Of a stretch of 64,000 nt of DNA, positions 1-9,657 are shown in pieces. How positions within the stretch are numbered: the stretch's first letter is position 1; the number at the start of each line of letters is the position of its first letter. The notes beneath the pieces were generated by a model. The model did not search any database. It was not told the origin of the DNA and saw nothing but the letters and a program-made list of their open reading frames with translations. The DNA is taken from contig NZ_BBYJ01000021.1 in the NCBI RefSeq assembly GCF_001528665.1, positions 94,185 to 158,184 of the forward strand. The letters run 5' to 3'. Made by a program: the position numbers and the translations under genes. The stretch is from Microtetraspora malaysiensis (GTDB taxonomy: Bacteria > Actinomycetota > Actinomycetes > Streptosporangiales > Streptosporangiaceae).

Positions 1-564
1 GGTGTGCGCGTAGACGGTCACGTAACCCGCGCCCTCGGCCCGTGCCACCGTCCCGGCGAGGTCGGCGTAGTCGTCCGGGTCGTCGACCAGCAGGCCGACG
101 ACGTCCGGGGTGGGCGGGCTCTCCCAGAAGCCCTCGCCGACCAGGGCGAGGCCGCCCGGGCGCAGGAAACCGGCGACCGCCTCCAACGTCGGGACGAGCC
201 CGCCGAAGGCGTGGGTCGCCCCCATGCACATGACCAGGTCGTACGGCTCGCCGCCCTCCGGACCGCCGAACTCGGTCGCGGACACCCGGTGCAGGCGGAT
301 CCGGTCGGCCACGCCCCGCTCCTTCGCCGCTTGGGCGGCGGAGTCGAGGGCGTGCGCGGAGATGTCCACACCGTCCGCCGTCGCGTCCGGACAGAGCGCC
401 AGCGCCCGCAGCGTCCACTCCCCGCCGCCGCAGCCCAGGTCGAGGATCCGCGCGCCCTCGGGCAGCTTCGCCCGGGTGATTAGGCGGTCGATGTGCGCCT
501 CACTGATGGGAGAGGCGATCGGGTGGTCGCCGTGCGCGATGTGGCTGATCAGGTCACGTTCCAT
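1..564 (-). CDS. class I SAM-dependent methyltransferase (C-terminus cut by window edge)
   Basis: The minus-strand frame opens with ATG at 564-562 and stays open to base 1, so about 188 residues are present and the C-terminus is missing. It carries a Rossmann methyltransferase core: motif I reads ILDLGCGGGEWTL at about residues 38-50, an acidic SAM-ribose loop follows (ATADGVDIS, about 60-68), and motif IV is YDLVMCMGATHAFGG at about residue 105. The post-motif FLRPGGLALVGEG is also typical. The substrate cannot be told. It lies just before the MOSC gene on the same strand with a 54-bp gap, so co-transcription is possible. Confidence 0.85.
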   Translation of the reverse strand, partial: MERDLISHIAHGDHPIASPISEAHIDRLITRAKLPEGARILDLGCGGGEWTLRALALCPDATADGVDISAHALDSAAQAAKERGVADRIRLHRVSATEFGGPEGGEPYDLVMCMGATHAFGGLVPTLEAVAGFLRPGGLALVGEGFWESPPTPDVVGLLVDDPDDYADLAGTVARAEGAGYVTVYAHT

Positions 565-618
565 CCGCACACTGTCTCGTGCGTTTTGCCGGGAACGCCA
601 CCGAATAACGGCATCGCC

Positions 619-1350
619 CTAATGCCGCACTTCCACGGGGTCCCCGGTGCGCACCGTGCCGGGCCGGGTCACCCGCATGATCACGCCGAACTTGTTCTCG
701 TGCGCCGCGATCAGGTGCTTCTGCAGCTCGGGCCAGCGCTCCCGGCCGTACGGGTCCCAGCTCGGCACGGCACAGCGGATGCACGGGCCCGCGTGGTCGC
801 CGGTCACCTCCAGGACCGCCTCACCCACCGTGATCACCGTGCCGTCGGTGAAGGACTCCTCGGCGAACGCGGGCGCGCCGGTGGCGAGGTGGACGTTGGG
901 GCGGAACCGCTCCAGCTCGACCTTCGCGCCGAGCTCCTCCTCCAGGCGGTGCAACGACGCCGCGAAGGTGACCAGCACCGTCGGGCCCCGATCCTGCTGG
1001 CCGTCCCCCGCCCGCAGCGACAGCGGCACGCCGTACGACTCCGCCAGCTCGGCGGGGAGTCCGGGGTCGTCCCAGGCCCACGGCACGCCGCCGGGCGAGT
1101 AGAGCACCGGAGGGCCGGGCGGCTCGGGGGAGCCGTCGCAGGTGGCCGGGTAGGCCGCCTCCCAGGCCAGCATCGGCGGCGACTGGCGCACGGTGAGCCG
1201 CTTGCCCGCGTGCGCCGGCCGCTCGTCGATCAGCGCGTACGCGCGGTCGCCGGCCAGGCCTCGGTGGTCCAGGAGGGCGGCGGAGAGGCGCTCTCCGCGC
1301 AAGGACTTGACCGGCCAGCGGTGCAGGCCGTCCACGGTTCCCCGATGCAT
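619..1350 (-). CDS. MOSC domain protein
   Basis: The 243-residue protein has an N-terminal MOSC beta-barrel segment (residues 1 to about 110, starting MHRGTVDGLHRWPVKSLRG) followed by the MOSC domain. A conserved CIRCAVPSWDP stretch lies near residue 195; in this family the cysteine here coordinates the molybdenum cofactor (as in YcbX and mARC). Such proteins reduce N-hydroxylated compounds or move Moco sulfur. No ferredoxin domain is fused at the C-terminus, unlike YcbX, so it needs a separate electron donor. The role is family-based; the substrate is unknown. Confidence 0.85.
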   Translation of the reverse strand: MHRGTVDGLHRWPVKSLRGERLSAALLDHRGLAGDRAYALIDERPAHAGKRLTVRQSPPMLAWEAAYPATCDGSPEPPGPPVLYSPGGVPWAWDDPGLPAELAESYGVPLSLRAGDGQQDRGPTVLVTFAASLHRLEEELGAKVELERFRPNVHLATGAPAFAEESFTDGTVITVGEAVLEVTGDHAGPCIRCAVPSWDPYGRERWPELQKHLIAAHENKFGVIMRVTRPGTVRTGDPVEVRH

Positions 1351-1379
1351 GCCTCGATCCTAGATGCGCCCCGGGAAGA

Positions 1380-2453
<1,074 letters not shown>

Positions 2454-2502
2454 TCATCGGGTAGGGCGAAGAAACCGGATAAATCACTCTTCGGGGGACG
2501 AC

Positions 2503-2925
2503 ATGCGGGTTCTTGTCCGGCCACACCAGATCCCCGTACGGCTGGCCACCGGGCTGTTCATGCTGAACTCGGGACTCAGCAAGGCGTCGGCGGACGAGGA
2601 GACCGCCGCCGCGCTGCACGGGATGGCGTCCGGGACCTATCCCTTCCTCAAGGACATGGAGCCGATGACCTTCGCCAAGCTGCTGTCGAAGAGCGAGATC
2701 GCGCTCGGCGTGGCGTTGCTGCTCCCGGTCGTCCCCTCCGTCGTCGCCGGGGCGGCGCTCACCGCGTTCGCCGGCGGGCTGATGGGCCTCTACCTGAAGA
2801 CGCCGGGCCTGCGCCAGGAAGGCAGCCTGCGGCCGACGCAGGAGGGCGTCGCCATCGCCAAGGACACCTGGCTGGTGGGCATCGGGGCGAGCCTCCTCTG
2901 CGAGGAGCTCGGCCGCCGCGACTGA
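2503..2925 (+). CDS. small DoxX-like membrane protein
   Basis: A 140-residue protein with three likely membrane segments (about 12-27, 65-85 and 88-107) and a loop containing a run of acidic and lysine residues. It resembles the actinobacterial DoxX-like/DUF4267-type small membrane proteins, whose function is unknown. The ATG has a GGGGGAC ribosome site 4 bases upstream, and AT-rich GATAAATC near 2476 could be its -10 region. It ends 18 bp before the convergent AAA ATPase gene. Confidence 0.7.
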   Translation: MRVLVRPHQIPVRLATGLFMLNSGLSKASADEETAAALHGMASGTYPFLKDMEPMTFAKLLSKSEIALGVALLLPVVPSVVAGAALTAFAGGLMGLYLKTPGLRQEGSLRPTQEGVAIAKDTWLVGIGASLLCEELGRRD

Positions 2926-2942
2926 CCCGTACTTTTCGCGGA

Positions 2943-3497
2943 TCAGCCGATCTCGGACCTGACGAAGCGCGCCCGCTCCTCCACCGAGCCGCGCGGCAGC
3001 GTGACCAGCTCGTACCCGTACTCCGTGTACGCGGCGACCATGGAGGCGTACGTCCGCTCGGCCTCGTCGGGCGACTGCCTGCGCTCGCCGTCCCGGCGGT
3101 AGATCTCGGGCCAGGGCGGGGCGATGAAGACGCGCGGGTGGTACCGGAAGGTCCGCGCGGCGGCGTCCACGTGATCGGGCACCGCGCGCCCTTCGAGACG
3201 CAGATATCCCACGATGTCCGGCACTCCGCGGTCGAAGAAGACCGGCCCCGGCCGGCCGCGCGCGATCTGGTACGAGCGCAGCTCCCAGCAGAGCATCAGC
3301 TCGGCGAACAGCTCCGGGTCGCGCCAGGGCAGGGCGCGCCCGCCGATCGCGGTCTGGTCCTGGATGATCGCGCGTCCCGCCTCGTGTGACCGCGCGAACC
3401 CGGCGCGCTCAAGCCGGTCGATCAGGGTCGTCTTCCCTGAACCGGGCCCTCCGGTGATGACGACGAACTCCCCGGGATCTCCTGCTCGGACCGGCAT
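2943..3497 (-). CDS. AAA family ATPase / P-loop kinase-like protein
   Basis: A 184-residue P-loop protein: Walker A GGPGSGKTT at residues 16-24, a predicted Walker B region FFDRGVPDIVGY near residue 90, and an arginine-rich lid (IYRRDGERRQSP, near 135). The layout matches the AAA_28/TTD-type NTPase group, close to nucleoside/shikimate kinases, that phosphorylate or hydrolyse small substrates. The substrate is unknown. It lies 46 bp downstream of the response regulator gene on the same strand and might be read through from that operon. Confidence 0.8.
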   Translation of the reverse strand: MPVRAGDPGEFVVITGGPGSGKTTLIDRLERAGFARSHEAGRAIIQDQTAIGGRALPWRDPELFAELMLCWELRSYQIARGRPGPVFFDRGVPDIVGYLRLEGRAVPDHVDAAARTFRYHPRVFIAPPWPEIYRRDGERRQSPDEAERTYASMVAAYTEYGYELVTLPRGSVEERARFVRSEIG

Positions 3498-3543
3498 CCG
3501 GCCGCCTCCTCGTTCTCACGTGGTGCGGCTTCCGGCCGCCCCG

Positions 3544-4149
3544 TCACAGCCAGCCGGCGTCCTGGGCCACCCGGATGGCGTCGATCTTGTTGCGTGCGCC
3601 GATCTTGGTGATCGCGCTGGTCAGGTAGTTGCGCACGGTGCCCGGGGAGAGGTGCAGCCGGGCCGCGATCTCCTCCGCCGCCGCCCCGTGGGCCGCCTCC
3701 TTGAGCACGGTCGCCTCCCGGGGAGTCAGCGGGCTGGCGCCGTACTCCATCGCGGACGCGACGAGCTCCGGATCCAGGACGCGCAGCCCCTGGGCCGTGC
3801 GGCGGATCGCGTCCGCCAACCGGTCGCCGGGGGCGTCCTTCACCAGGAACGCCTCGATGCCGGCCTGCAGGGCACGCCGTACCTGTCCGGGCTGGCCCAT
3901 CGCGGTGAGCACCAGGATGCGGCAGGAGGGCAAAAGGCCGCGCAACTCGGCCGCGGCGGTGATGCCGTCCACGACGGGGAGGTCGATGTCGACGACCGCC
4001 ACGTCCGGACGGGTGCGGAGCGCCTCGGGGACGATCTCGTCACCCCGGGTCACCTCGGCGACCACCTCGATGTCCGATTCGAGGCGCAGCAACGCCGTCA
4101 GGGCCGCTCTGATCATATGCATGTCCTCGGCGAGCAGCACCTTGATCAT
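3544..4149 (-). CDS. NarL/LuxR-family response regulator (DesR-like)
   Basis: A 201-residue response regulator. The receiver domain (1-120) has acidic Glu8/Asp9, phospho-acceptor Asp54 in AVVDIDLP, a Thr in VLTAMG and Lys in FLVKDA. The C-terminal LuxR helix-turn-helix (about 138-198) reads LTPREATVLKEAAHGAAAEEIA. It overlaps the upstream histidine kinase gene by 4 bp (ATGA), so the two are translationally coupled and very likely form one phosphorelay. The operon begins with an ABC-2 exporter, which suggests the pair controls that exporter. Confidence 0.93.
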   Translation of the reverse strand: MIKVLLAEDMHMIRAALTALLRLESDIEVVAEVTRGDEIVPEALRTRPDVAVVDIDLPVVDGITAAAELRGLLPSCRILVLTAMGQPGQVRRALQAGIEAFLVKDAPGDRLADAIRRTAQGLRVLDPELVASAMEYGASPLTPREATVLKEAAHGAAAEEIAARLHLSPGTVRNYLTSAITKIGARNKIDAIRVAQDAGWL

Positions 4150-5363
4150 CCGGTCACCTCCGGCCGGGAAAGCTCCGATGTCCCGGAACCGTCCGCCGTC
4201 CCCTGGGAGGACGCGTCGGGCACGGGGATCTCCATGACGAGCCGGAACCCGCTGTCGCCGACCCGCTCCGCGACCACCGAGCCGCCGACCTGCTCCGCGC
4301 GTTCCCGCAGGCCCGCCAGCCCGCTGCCGCCGCCACCCCGGCCGCCGGCGGAAGCACCGGGGACGGGTGAGGGGCCGCCGTCTTCCTCGACGCGGCCGTC
4401 GTTCACGACCTCAAGGCGTACGGCCCGGCCGCGCCGCGAGGTGGTGATCGAGCAGGTCGTCGCGCGGCTGTGCCGTACGACGTTGGTGACCCCCTCGCGC
4501 ACGCCCCAGGCCAGGGTCTCGCCCACCGCCTTCGGCCACTCGACGTCCACGAGGTTGACGTGGCAGCGGACGCCCGCGGCCGTGAGCAGCGCCACGCCCC
4601 GATCGACCTCCTGCGACAGCGACATCTCCCGGAACCCCCGGACCACCTGCCGTACGTCCTGGGCGGCGTCCCTGGCGACCCGGACGAGCTCCTCCAGCTC
4701 GCCGGCGGCCACGGCGGGGTCGCGCTCGACCAGCCGCCGCGCGAGATCGCCCTTCAGCGCGATGGCGGACAGGCTGTGCCCGAGGCCGTCGTGGAGATCA
4801 CGCGAGATGCGCAGCCGCTCCTTCAGCACCGCCGCCTCGGCCAGGTCGGCGCGGGCCCGCTCCAGCTCCCTGGTCACGACCACCAGCCGGATCACCGCGT
4901 AGGTCACGAATCCGGTGACGAAGACGGTGATGGCGAAGTAGAACCCGCTCGACAGGTTCCCGTCCGGCGGGACGGTGGTGAACACCCAGGCGTGGACGGC
5001 CATCGCGCCGGCCACGATCGGCAGGGCCACGGCGAACCGCAGGCGGATCAGCACCGAGCCCATGAGGATCGGGACCATCGGGGCGATCCAGAAGAACCAC
5101 AGGTCGCCGAAGGCGAGGGACGTCGCGTAGGTGGCCACCGCCTGCACGAGGAGGGCCACCGGGAACCCCCGGAAAGCCTGTCCGCGCAGGGCGGCGCGGA
5201 TGTGCAGGTAGTGGGGGACGAAGAACCCGGCCATCGCGACGACCATGATCCCGTCGTGCAGCGGGGAGCCGAACATCAGGACCGAGGCGATCAGGTTGAC
5301 CGTGAACCCCACCGAGATCGTGCCGACCACGGTGATCGCGAGCCCCTGGGGCGTTATACGCAT
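4146..5363 (-). CDS. sensor histidine kinase (HisKA_3 / DesK type)
   Basis: A 405-residue membrane kinase. About five hydrophobic segments cover residues 8-160; there is no large extracellular domain, so the signal is probably sensed in the membrane. The dimerisation/phospho-acceptor helix SRDLHDGLGHSLSA puts the histidine at 191. The HATPase domain follows with an N-box (EGVTNVVRHS, about 290) and glycine box GLAGLRERAEQVGG (about 350). It overlaps the regulator gene by 4 bp and follows the ABC permease by 24 bp, the usual order for DesK-like control of an ABC-2 pump. Confidence 0.93.
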   Translation of the reverse strand: MRITPQGLAITVVGTISVGFTVNLIASVLMFGSPLHDGIMVVAMAGFFVPHYLHIRAALRGQAFRGFPVALLVQAVATYATSLAFGDLWFFWIAPMVPILMGSVLIRLRFAVALPIVAGAMAVHAWVFTTVPPDGNLSSGFYFAITVFVTGFVTYAVIRLVVVTRELERARADLAEAAVLKERLRISRDLHDGLGHSLSAIALKGDLARRLVERDPAVAAGELEELVRVARDAAQDVRQVVRGFREMSLSQEVDRGVALLTAAGVRCHVNLVDVEWPKAVGETLAWGVREGVTNVVRHSRATTCSITTSRRGRAVRLEVVNDGRVEEDGGPSPVPGASAGGRGGGGSGLAGLRERAEQVGGSVVAERVGDSGFRLVMEIPVPDASSQGTADGSGTSELSRPEVTG

Positions 5364-5387
5364 GATGGGTTGATTATGGCGGGGCGC

Positions 5388-6155
5388 CTACGAGCGGCGC
5401 GGCTCCCAGCGGAACCGGCGGCTGATCACCAGCAGCGCGATGGCCGCCCAGACGCTCAGGATCAGCAGGGGCACCGCCGCCGTCTGGAGGTCGCCGGCGA
5501 AGGTGCCGTCGGAGAAGGTCGCCCTGCCCACCTTGACCACCGCCGCGGTGGGCAGCAGGTCGAGCGCGGTCGTCAGCCAGCCGGGGAGGAGCTGGCCCAT
5601 CGGCCCGAAGGCCCCGGCGCCCAGCCCGGCGATCATGAAGAACGGGATGCTCATCGGGGCGGCCACCTCGGCCCGGGGGATGACCGTGGTCCAGGCGGCC
5701 CCGAGCAGCGTGATCACGGCCGCGCCGAGCACCACGAAGACGGCGAACAGGATCGGGTCGCGCGGTGCAGAGGCCGAGGTGAGGCTCACCACCGCCACCG
5801 TCGTGACCAGCGCGATCAGCACGCTCTGGACCATGATGTTGAGCAGCTCACCGCCGAGCACCGCGCCGTCGCCCAGCCCGGTGGCGCGCAGTCGCTTGAG
5901 GATGAGCTGGTCGCGCCGTGCGGTCAGCGAGACGGCGCTCTGGTTGAACCCGCTGAGCGTGAGCACCACCGCCAGCATGCCGAGCAACTGGGCGGCCACC
6001 ACCGAGGGGTCTCCCGCACGCACCCGGTCCATCAGCACCGGCAGGCCGATGCCGAGCCCCAGGGAGGTCAGCACGGTCGCGGTCAGCGCCTGCTTGTCCC
6101 GCCAGTAGATCCGGCCGCCGAGGCGGGCGACCGCCAGGGTCTCACGAGCCGTCAT
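5388..6155 (-). CDS. ABC-2 type transporter permease
   Basis: This 255-residue permease has six predicted membrane helices in the ABC-2 arrangement, as found in drug, lipid or antibiotic exporters. I chose the start MTARETLAVARLGGR at 6155 because its ATG shares one base with the TGA of the ATPase gene (TGATG), implying coupling; the frame is open further upstream but that part runs through the ATPase gene. It pairs with the ATPase to form a half-transporter dimer. The exported compound is unknown; the linked DesKR-type system suggests membrane stress or an antimicrobial. Confidence 0.9.
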   Translation of the reverse strand: MTARETLAVARLGGRIYWRDKQALTATVLTSLGLGIGLPVLMDRVRAGDPSVVAAQLLGMLAVVLTLSGFNQSAVSLTARRDQLILKRLRATGLGDGAVLGGELLNIMVQSVLIALVTTVAVVSLTSASAPRDPILFAVFVVLGAAVITLLGAAWTTVIPRAEVAAPMSIPFFMIAGLGAGAFGPMGQLLPGWLTTALDLLPTAAVVKVGRATFSDGTFAGDLQTAAVPLLILSVWAAIALLVISRRFRWEPRRS

Positions 6156-7048
6156 CACGCGTTCTCCTTGCTCGCCAGGTCGAGGAACAGGTCTTCGAGC
6201 GTCGCCGTACGGACTTCCAGGCCGCGCAGCCGCAGTCCGCGCTCGCCGGCCCAGCCGAGGAGCGTCTGCGCGGCCACATCGGGGTCGGGCACCCGGCAGA
6301 TCACGGTGCCGCCCTCCACGGCCGTGACCTCCACGGGCAGGTCGTGGATCTCCACGCCGGCGGGCAGCTCGAACGCCACCCGCCCGGTCTGCGCGGCGAG
6401 CGTCTCGGCCATGCCGCCGGCGGCCACGATGGCGCCCTTGTCCATGATCGCCATCCGGGAGGCGAGGCGCTGGGCCTCCTCCAGGTAGTGCGTGGTGAGC
6501 AACACGGTGGTGCCGTGCGCCGCCAGATCCGTGACGACGTCCCAGGTGGCCTTGCGCGCCTCCGGGTCCATGCCCGTCGTCGGCTCGTCCAGGAAGAGCA
6601 GGTCGGGACGGCCCAGCGTGGCCAGCGCGAGGTCGAGCCGCCGCTTCTCGCCGCCGGAGAGCTGGCGCACCTTGGTGCCCGCCTTGGCGGTCAGCCCGGT
6701 CAGCTCCAGGGCCTCGGCGCGCGGCCGGGCGGCCGGGACGAGCTGCCGCCAGGAGTCCACTGTCTGCGCCACGGTCAGGTCGGGGAAGAAGCCCGCCTCC
6801 TGCAGCATGATCCCTGTGCTCTTGCGCACCTTGCCCCGGTCCTTCACCGGGTCGAGGCCGAGCACCCGTACGGTGCCGCCGTCGGGGCGCTGGAACCCGG
6901 CGAGGATCTCCAGCGTCGTGCTCTTGCCCGCGCCGTTCCTGCCGAGCAGGGCGAATATCTCGCCGCGGGCGACGGAGAAGGAGATTTCCCGGACCGCCTC
7001 GAAGTCGCCGTAGCTCTTCCTGAGCCCGTCCACCTGGATCGCTTCCAT
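6155..7048 (-). CDS. ABC transporter ATP-binding protein (exporter type)
   Basis: The 297-residue nucleotide-binding subunit has Walker A GRNGAGKS at 36-43, ABC signature LSGGEKRR at 129-136, Walker B LLFLDEPTTG at 149-158 and a switch histidine in LLTTHYLEEAQ. A C-terminal 80-residue extension resembles the drug-resistance (DrrA-like) regulatory domain. It is the first gene of the ATPase-permease-kinase-regulator operon. Upstream, between it and the divergent oxidoreductase, are two perfect palindromes that may be regulator sites. Confidence 0.93.
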   Translation of the reverse strand: MEAIQVDGLRKSYGDFEAVREISFSVARGEIFALLGRNGAGKSTTLEILAGFQRPDGGTVRVLGLDPVKDRGKVRKSTGIMLQEAGFFPDLTVAQTVDSWRQLVPAARPRAEALELTGLTAKAGTKVRQLSGGEKRRLDLALATLGRPDLLFLDEPTTGMDPEARKATWDVVTDLAAHGTTVLLTTHYLEEAQRLASRMAIMDKGAIVAAGGMAETLAAQTGRVAFELPAGVEIHDLPVEVTAVEGGTVICRVPDPDVAAQTLLGWAGERGLRLRGLEVRTATLEDLFLDLASKENA

Positions 7049-7084
7049 GGCTCCGATTCTTCGGAGCCGCGCCGCGCGGCGGCA

Positions 7085-7132
7085 GTGAAAAATTCACGAC
7101 TTGCCCCGGAACCGCCCCGGAACCGGTTCCGG
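7085..7132. promoter_or_regulatory. two palindromes between divergent genes, possible operators
   Basis: In the 138-bp gap between the ABC ATPase (minus) and the F420 oxidoreductase (plus) lie GTGAA-AAA-TTCAC (7085-7097) and the 16-bp perfect palindrome CCGGAACCGGTTCCGG (7117-7132). A half-copy CCCCGGAACCG precedes the latter at 7104-7114. Both are well placed to bind a dimeric regulator such as the operon's own LuxR-type protein. The binding protein is inferred, not shown. Confidence 0.5.
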
Positions 7133-7186
7133 CAAAGAGACCGTCCGCCCCGGCGAGGGCGGACGTGAGGCGGGTATCCGTGCCCC

Positions 7187-8152
7187 ATGGTGCAAATCGG
7201 GTACACGATGATGACCGAGCAGACACCCGCCCGGCAGCTCGTCGACGACGTCGTCGCCGCCGAACGGGTCGGCTTCGATTACGCCGTCATCTCCGACCAC
7301 TACTTCCCCTGGCTGGAGGAGATGGGACACGCGCCGTACGCGTGGTCGGTGCTGGGCGCGGCGGCCGTCTCGACGCGGCGGCTGCCGCTCATGACGTACG
7401 TCACCTGCCCGATCATGCGGTACCACCCGGCGGTGGTCGCGCAGAAGGCGGCCACGGTGGGCGTCCTGTCCGAAGGGCGGTTCACGCTCGGTCTGGGGGC
7501 GGGCGAGAACCTCAACGAGCACGTGATCGGCCGCGGCTGGCCGCCGGTCAACACCAGGCACGACATGTTCCGCGAGGCCATCGAGATCATCCAGGAGCTG
7601 TTCGAGGGCGGTTACACGAGCTATCGCGGGGCGCACTTCGACGTCGACTCGGCCCGCCTGTACGACCTGCCGGACCAGCCGGTGCCGATCGCCGTCGCCG
7701 CCTCGGGCGAGCAGTCCGTCGAGATCGCCGCCGAGTACGGGGACGGTCTGGTCGCCGTGGATCCGGACGCCGCGCTGGTCGCGAAGTTCTTCGCCGAGGG
7801 CGGCCGGGACAAGCCGGTCTACGGCCAGCTCCCGATCTCCTACGACACCGACCGGGACGCCGCCGTCGAGCGGGCCCACCGGCTGTGGCGCTGGTCGGTG
7901 GCGGGCTGGAAGGTGATGGCCGAGCTGCCCGCACCGGTGAACTTCGACGCGTACGCGGGGACCGTACGGCCCGAGGACGTCGCGGCGAAGGTGCCCTGCG
8001 GCGCGGACGTGGACGCGGTGGTGGAGGCGGTGCGCACGTACATGGACGCCGGGTTCACCCACGTCGCCCTGGTCCAGATCGGGCAGCGGCACCAGAAGGG
8101 GTTCTTCGAATGGGCGGAACGGGAGCTGCTGGCGACGCTGCGCCGCCTGTGA
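7187..8152 (+). CDS. F420-dependent LLM-class oxidoreductase
   Basis: A 321-residue luciferase-like TIM-barrel protein. The N-terminus (QIGYTMMTEQ), the segment DYAVISDHYFPW and the cofactor-site region RFTLGLGAGENLNEHV match the F420-dependent glucose-6-phosphate-dehydrogenase-like subfamily often annotated as TIGR03557. It should transfer hydride between coenzyme F420 and an unknown substrate. The start has only a weak ribosome site (ATCCGTG). It is divergent from the ABC exporter operon and sits 10 bp before the convergent ArsB-like gene. Confidence 0.88.
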   Translation: MVQIGYTMMTEQTPARQLVDDVVAAERVGFDYAVISDHYFPWLEEMGHAPYAWSVLGAAAVSTRRLPLMTYVTCPIMRYHPAVVAQKAATVGVLSEGRFTLGLGAGENLNEHVIGRGWPPVNTRHDMFREAIEIIQELFEGGYTSYRGAHFDVDSARLYDLPDQPVPIAVAASGEQSVEIAAEYGDGLVAVDPDAALVAKFFAEGGRDKPVYGQLPISYDTDRDAAVERAHRLWRWSVAGWKVMAELPAPVNFDAYAGTVRPEDVAAKVPCGADVDAVVEAVRTYMDAGFTHVALVQIGQRHQKGFFEWAERELLATLRRL

Positions 8153-8162
8153 GGGGACGCGC

Positions 8163-9407
8163 TCAGGGGCCGATCACGCGGAGCCCCGCCCAGAGCCCCG
8201 CCACCGCCACGGCGAGTGCCGGCGGGACCGTGAGCAGGCCGAGGCGGAGGAACCGGCCGAGGTCGGGCTCGTGGTCGTGGGCGTGCAGCACCCGCCGCCA
8301 GAGCAGGGTCGCCAGCGACCCGACGTAGGTGAGGTTAGGGCCGACGTTCACCCCGATCAGCGTCGCGAGCACGGGGCCGGGGCCGCTCGCGGCGGCGATC
8401 GGCAGCAGCACGAGCACGGCGGGCAGGTTGTTGAACAGGTTCGCGAGCACGGCGGCGATGGCCGCGATCGCGAGCAGCCCGAGGAGCGACGACCCCTCCG
8501 GCACCAGAGGCCGTACGGCACGGCCCAGCCCGCCGTCCACCACCGCGCGTACGACGATCCCGAGCGCGAGCACGAACCCGCAGAACGGGAAGTCGGCGGA
8601 CCTGAGCACGGCCCGTGCGGTCACCCGCCCCTGGGCCAGCGCGCGTACGGCCAGCACGAGCACGCCCCCGAGCGCGGCCCAGGCGGGGTTGACACCCACG
8701 GCGGACGCGACGACGAATCCGGCGAGAGTCAGTGCGACCGTGATGATCGCGAAGACCGGCACCCCCGGCTTTCCCGGCGCAGGCTCCGGCTCCGGCGCGC
8801 GGGGTTCCGCGGGCCGCAGCTCCGCGGCGAAGAACCGGCGGAAGACGGCGTACTCCACCGCGATCGCGGCCAGCCACGGCAGTGCCATGAGGGCCGCGAA
8901 CCGGGTGAACGACAGCCCGCTGGCCGTGAACGCCAGCAGGTTCGTCAGGTTGGAGACCGGCAGCAGCAGCGACGCCGTGTTGGCGAGGTGGGTGCACGCG
9001 TAAAGGTGCGGGGCGGGGCGCACGCGCAGCCGTGACGTGGTGACGAGGACCACGGGGGTCAGCAGCACGACGGTCGCGTCCAGGCTGAGCACCGCCGTGA
9101 CCACCGAGGCGACCGCGAAGACCCGGATCAGCAGGCCTCCGGGGCCGCGCGCCATCAGCGCGCCCGCGGCCTCGAACAGCCCCTCCCGGTCGCACAGGTG
9201 GGCCAGCGCGAGCACCGCGGCCAGGAAGCCGACCACAGGAAGCAGGCGCAGCACCTCCGCGCCGGCGACCTCCGGGGAGACCAGGCCGGTCACGACCACC
9301 AGGACGGCCGCGGGGGCGGCGGCCACGACCTCCGGCAGACCCTTCGGCTTGACGACGGCGAAGGCGAGCACCGACAGGAGCAGAATGATCGACGCCGCCT
9401 CCGCCAC
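8163..9407 (-). CDS. ArsB/SLC13-type membrane carrier
   Basis: A 414-residue integral membrane protein with about 11-12 hydrophobic segments. The motifs SLDATVVLLTPVV and LLPVSNLTNLLAF, arranged as an inverted pair with LANLFNNLPAVL near residue 320, are those of the arsenite/anion carriers (ArsB, NhaD, SLC13 superfamily). It lacks a neighbouring arsR or arsC gene, so arsenite export is only one option; another anion is possible. The gene stands alone with a 250-bp gap to the next operon. Confidence 0.85.
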   Translation of the reverse strand: MAEAASIILLLSVLAFAVVKPKGLPEVVAAAPAAVLVVVTGLVSPEVAGAEVLRLLPVVGFLAAVLALAHLCDREGLFEAAGALMARGPGGLLIRVFAVASVVTAVLSLDATVVLLTPVVLVTTSRLRVRPAPHLYACTHLANTASLLLPVSNLTNLLAFTASGLSFTRFAALMALPWLAAIAVEYAVFRRFFAAELRPAEPRAPEPEPAPGKPGVPVFAIITVALTLAGFVVASAVGVNPAWAALGGVLVLAVRALAQGRVTARAVLRSADFPFCGFVLALGIVVRAVVDGGLGRAVRPLVPEGSSLLGLLAIAAIAAVLANLFNNLPAVLVLLPIAAASGPGPVLATLIGVNVGPNLTYVGSLATLLWRRVLHAHDHEPDLGRFLRLGLLTVPPALAVAVAGLWAGLRVIGP

Positions 9408-9657
9408 CGATCTCCCTTCGCCGCGCGCAGGAGGACGTTACCGGGAGCGCTCCGCCCGATCACGTGTCGAGGCCGGTTCCGGGGACCTGAGAGGCTACGC
9501 GGAGCGATACCGCGGCCCGGAAGCAGTAGCCGTCACGGGCACGCCGGAGGGGAGCATCGAAGAATTCGGCGCTCAGACCCGCAAGCGTTCACGACTCTTG
9601 GGGCTGTGACACGGCATCGCCAGCATATGCTCAATCGTTCGCAAATCAGGAGGATCC

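Noticed and set aside
3498..3543. A promoter between the response regulator and the AAA ATPase gene
   Set aside because: The 46-bp gap shows no -35/-10 pair that I could support.
3214..6488. Plus-strand frames of 562 and 672 codons opposite the two-component and ABC genes
   Set aside because: No start signals or conserved motifs; the minus strand has Walker, H-box and receiver motifs.
8163..9407. Arsenic resistance cluster
   Set aside because: The carrier resembles ArsB, but no arsR, arsC or ACR3 gene is near; the substrate stays open.
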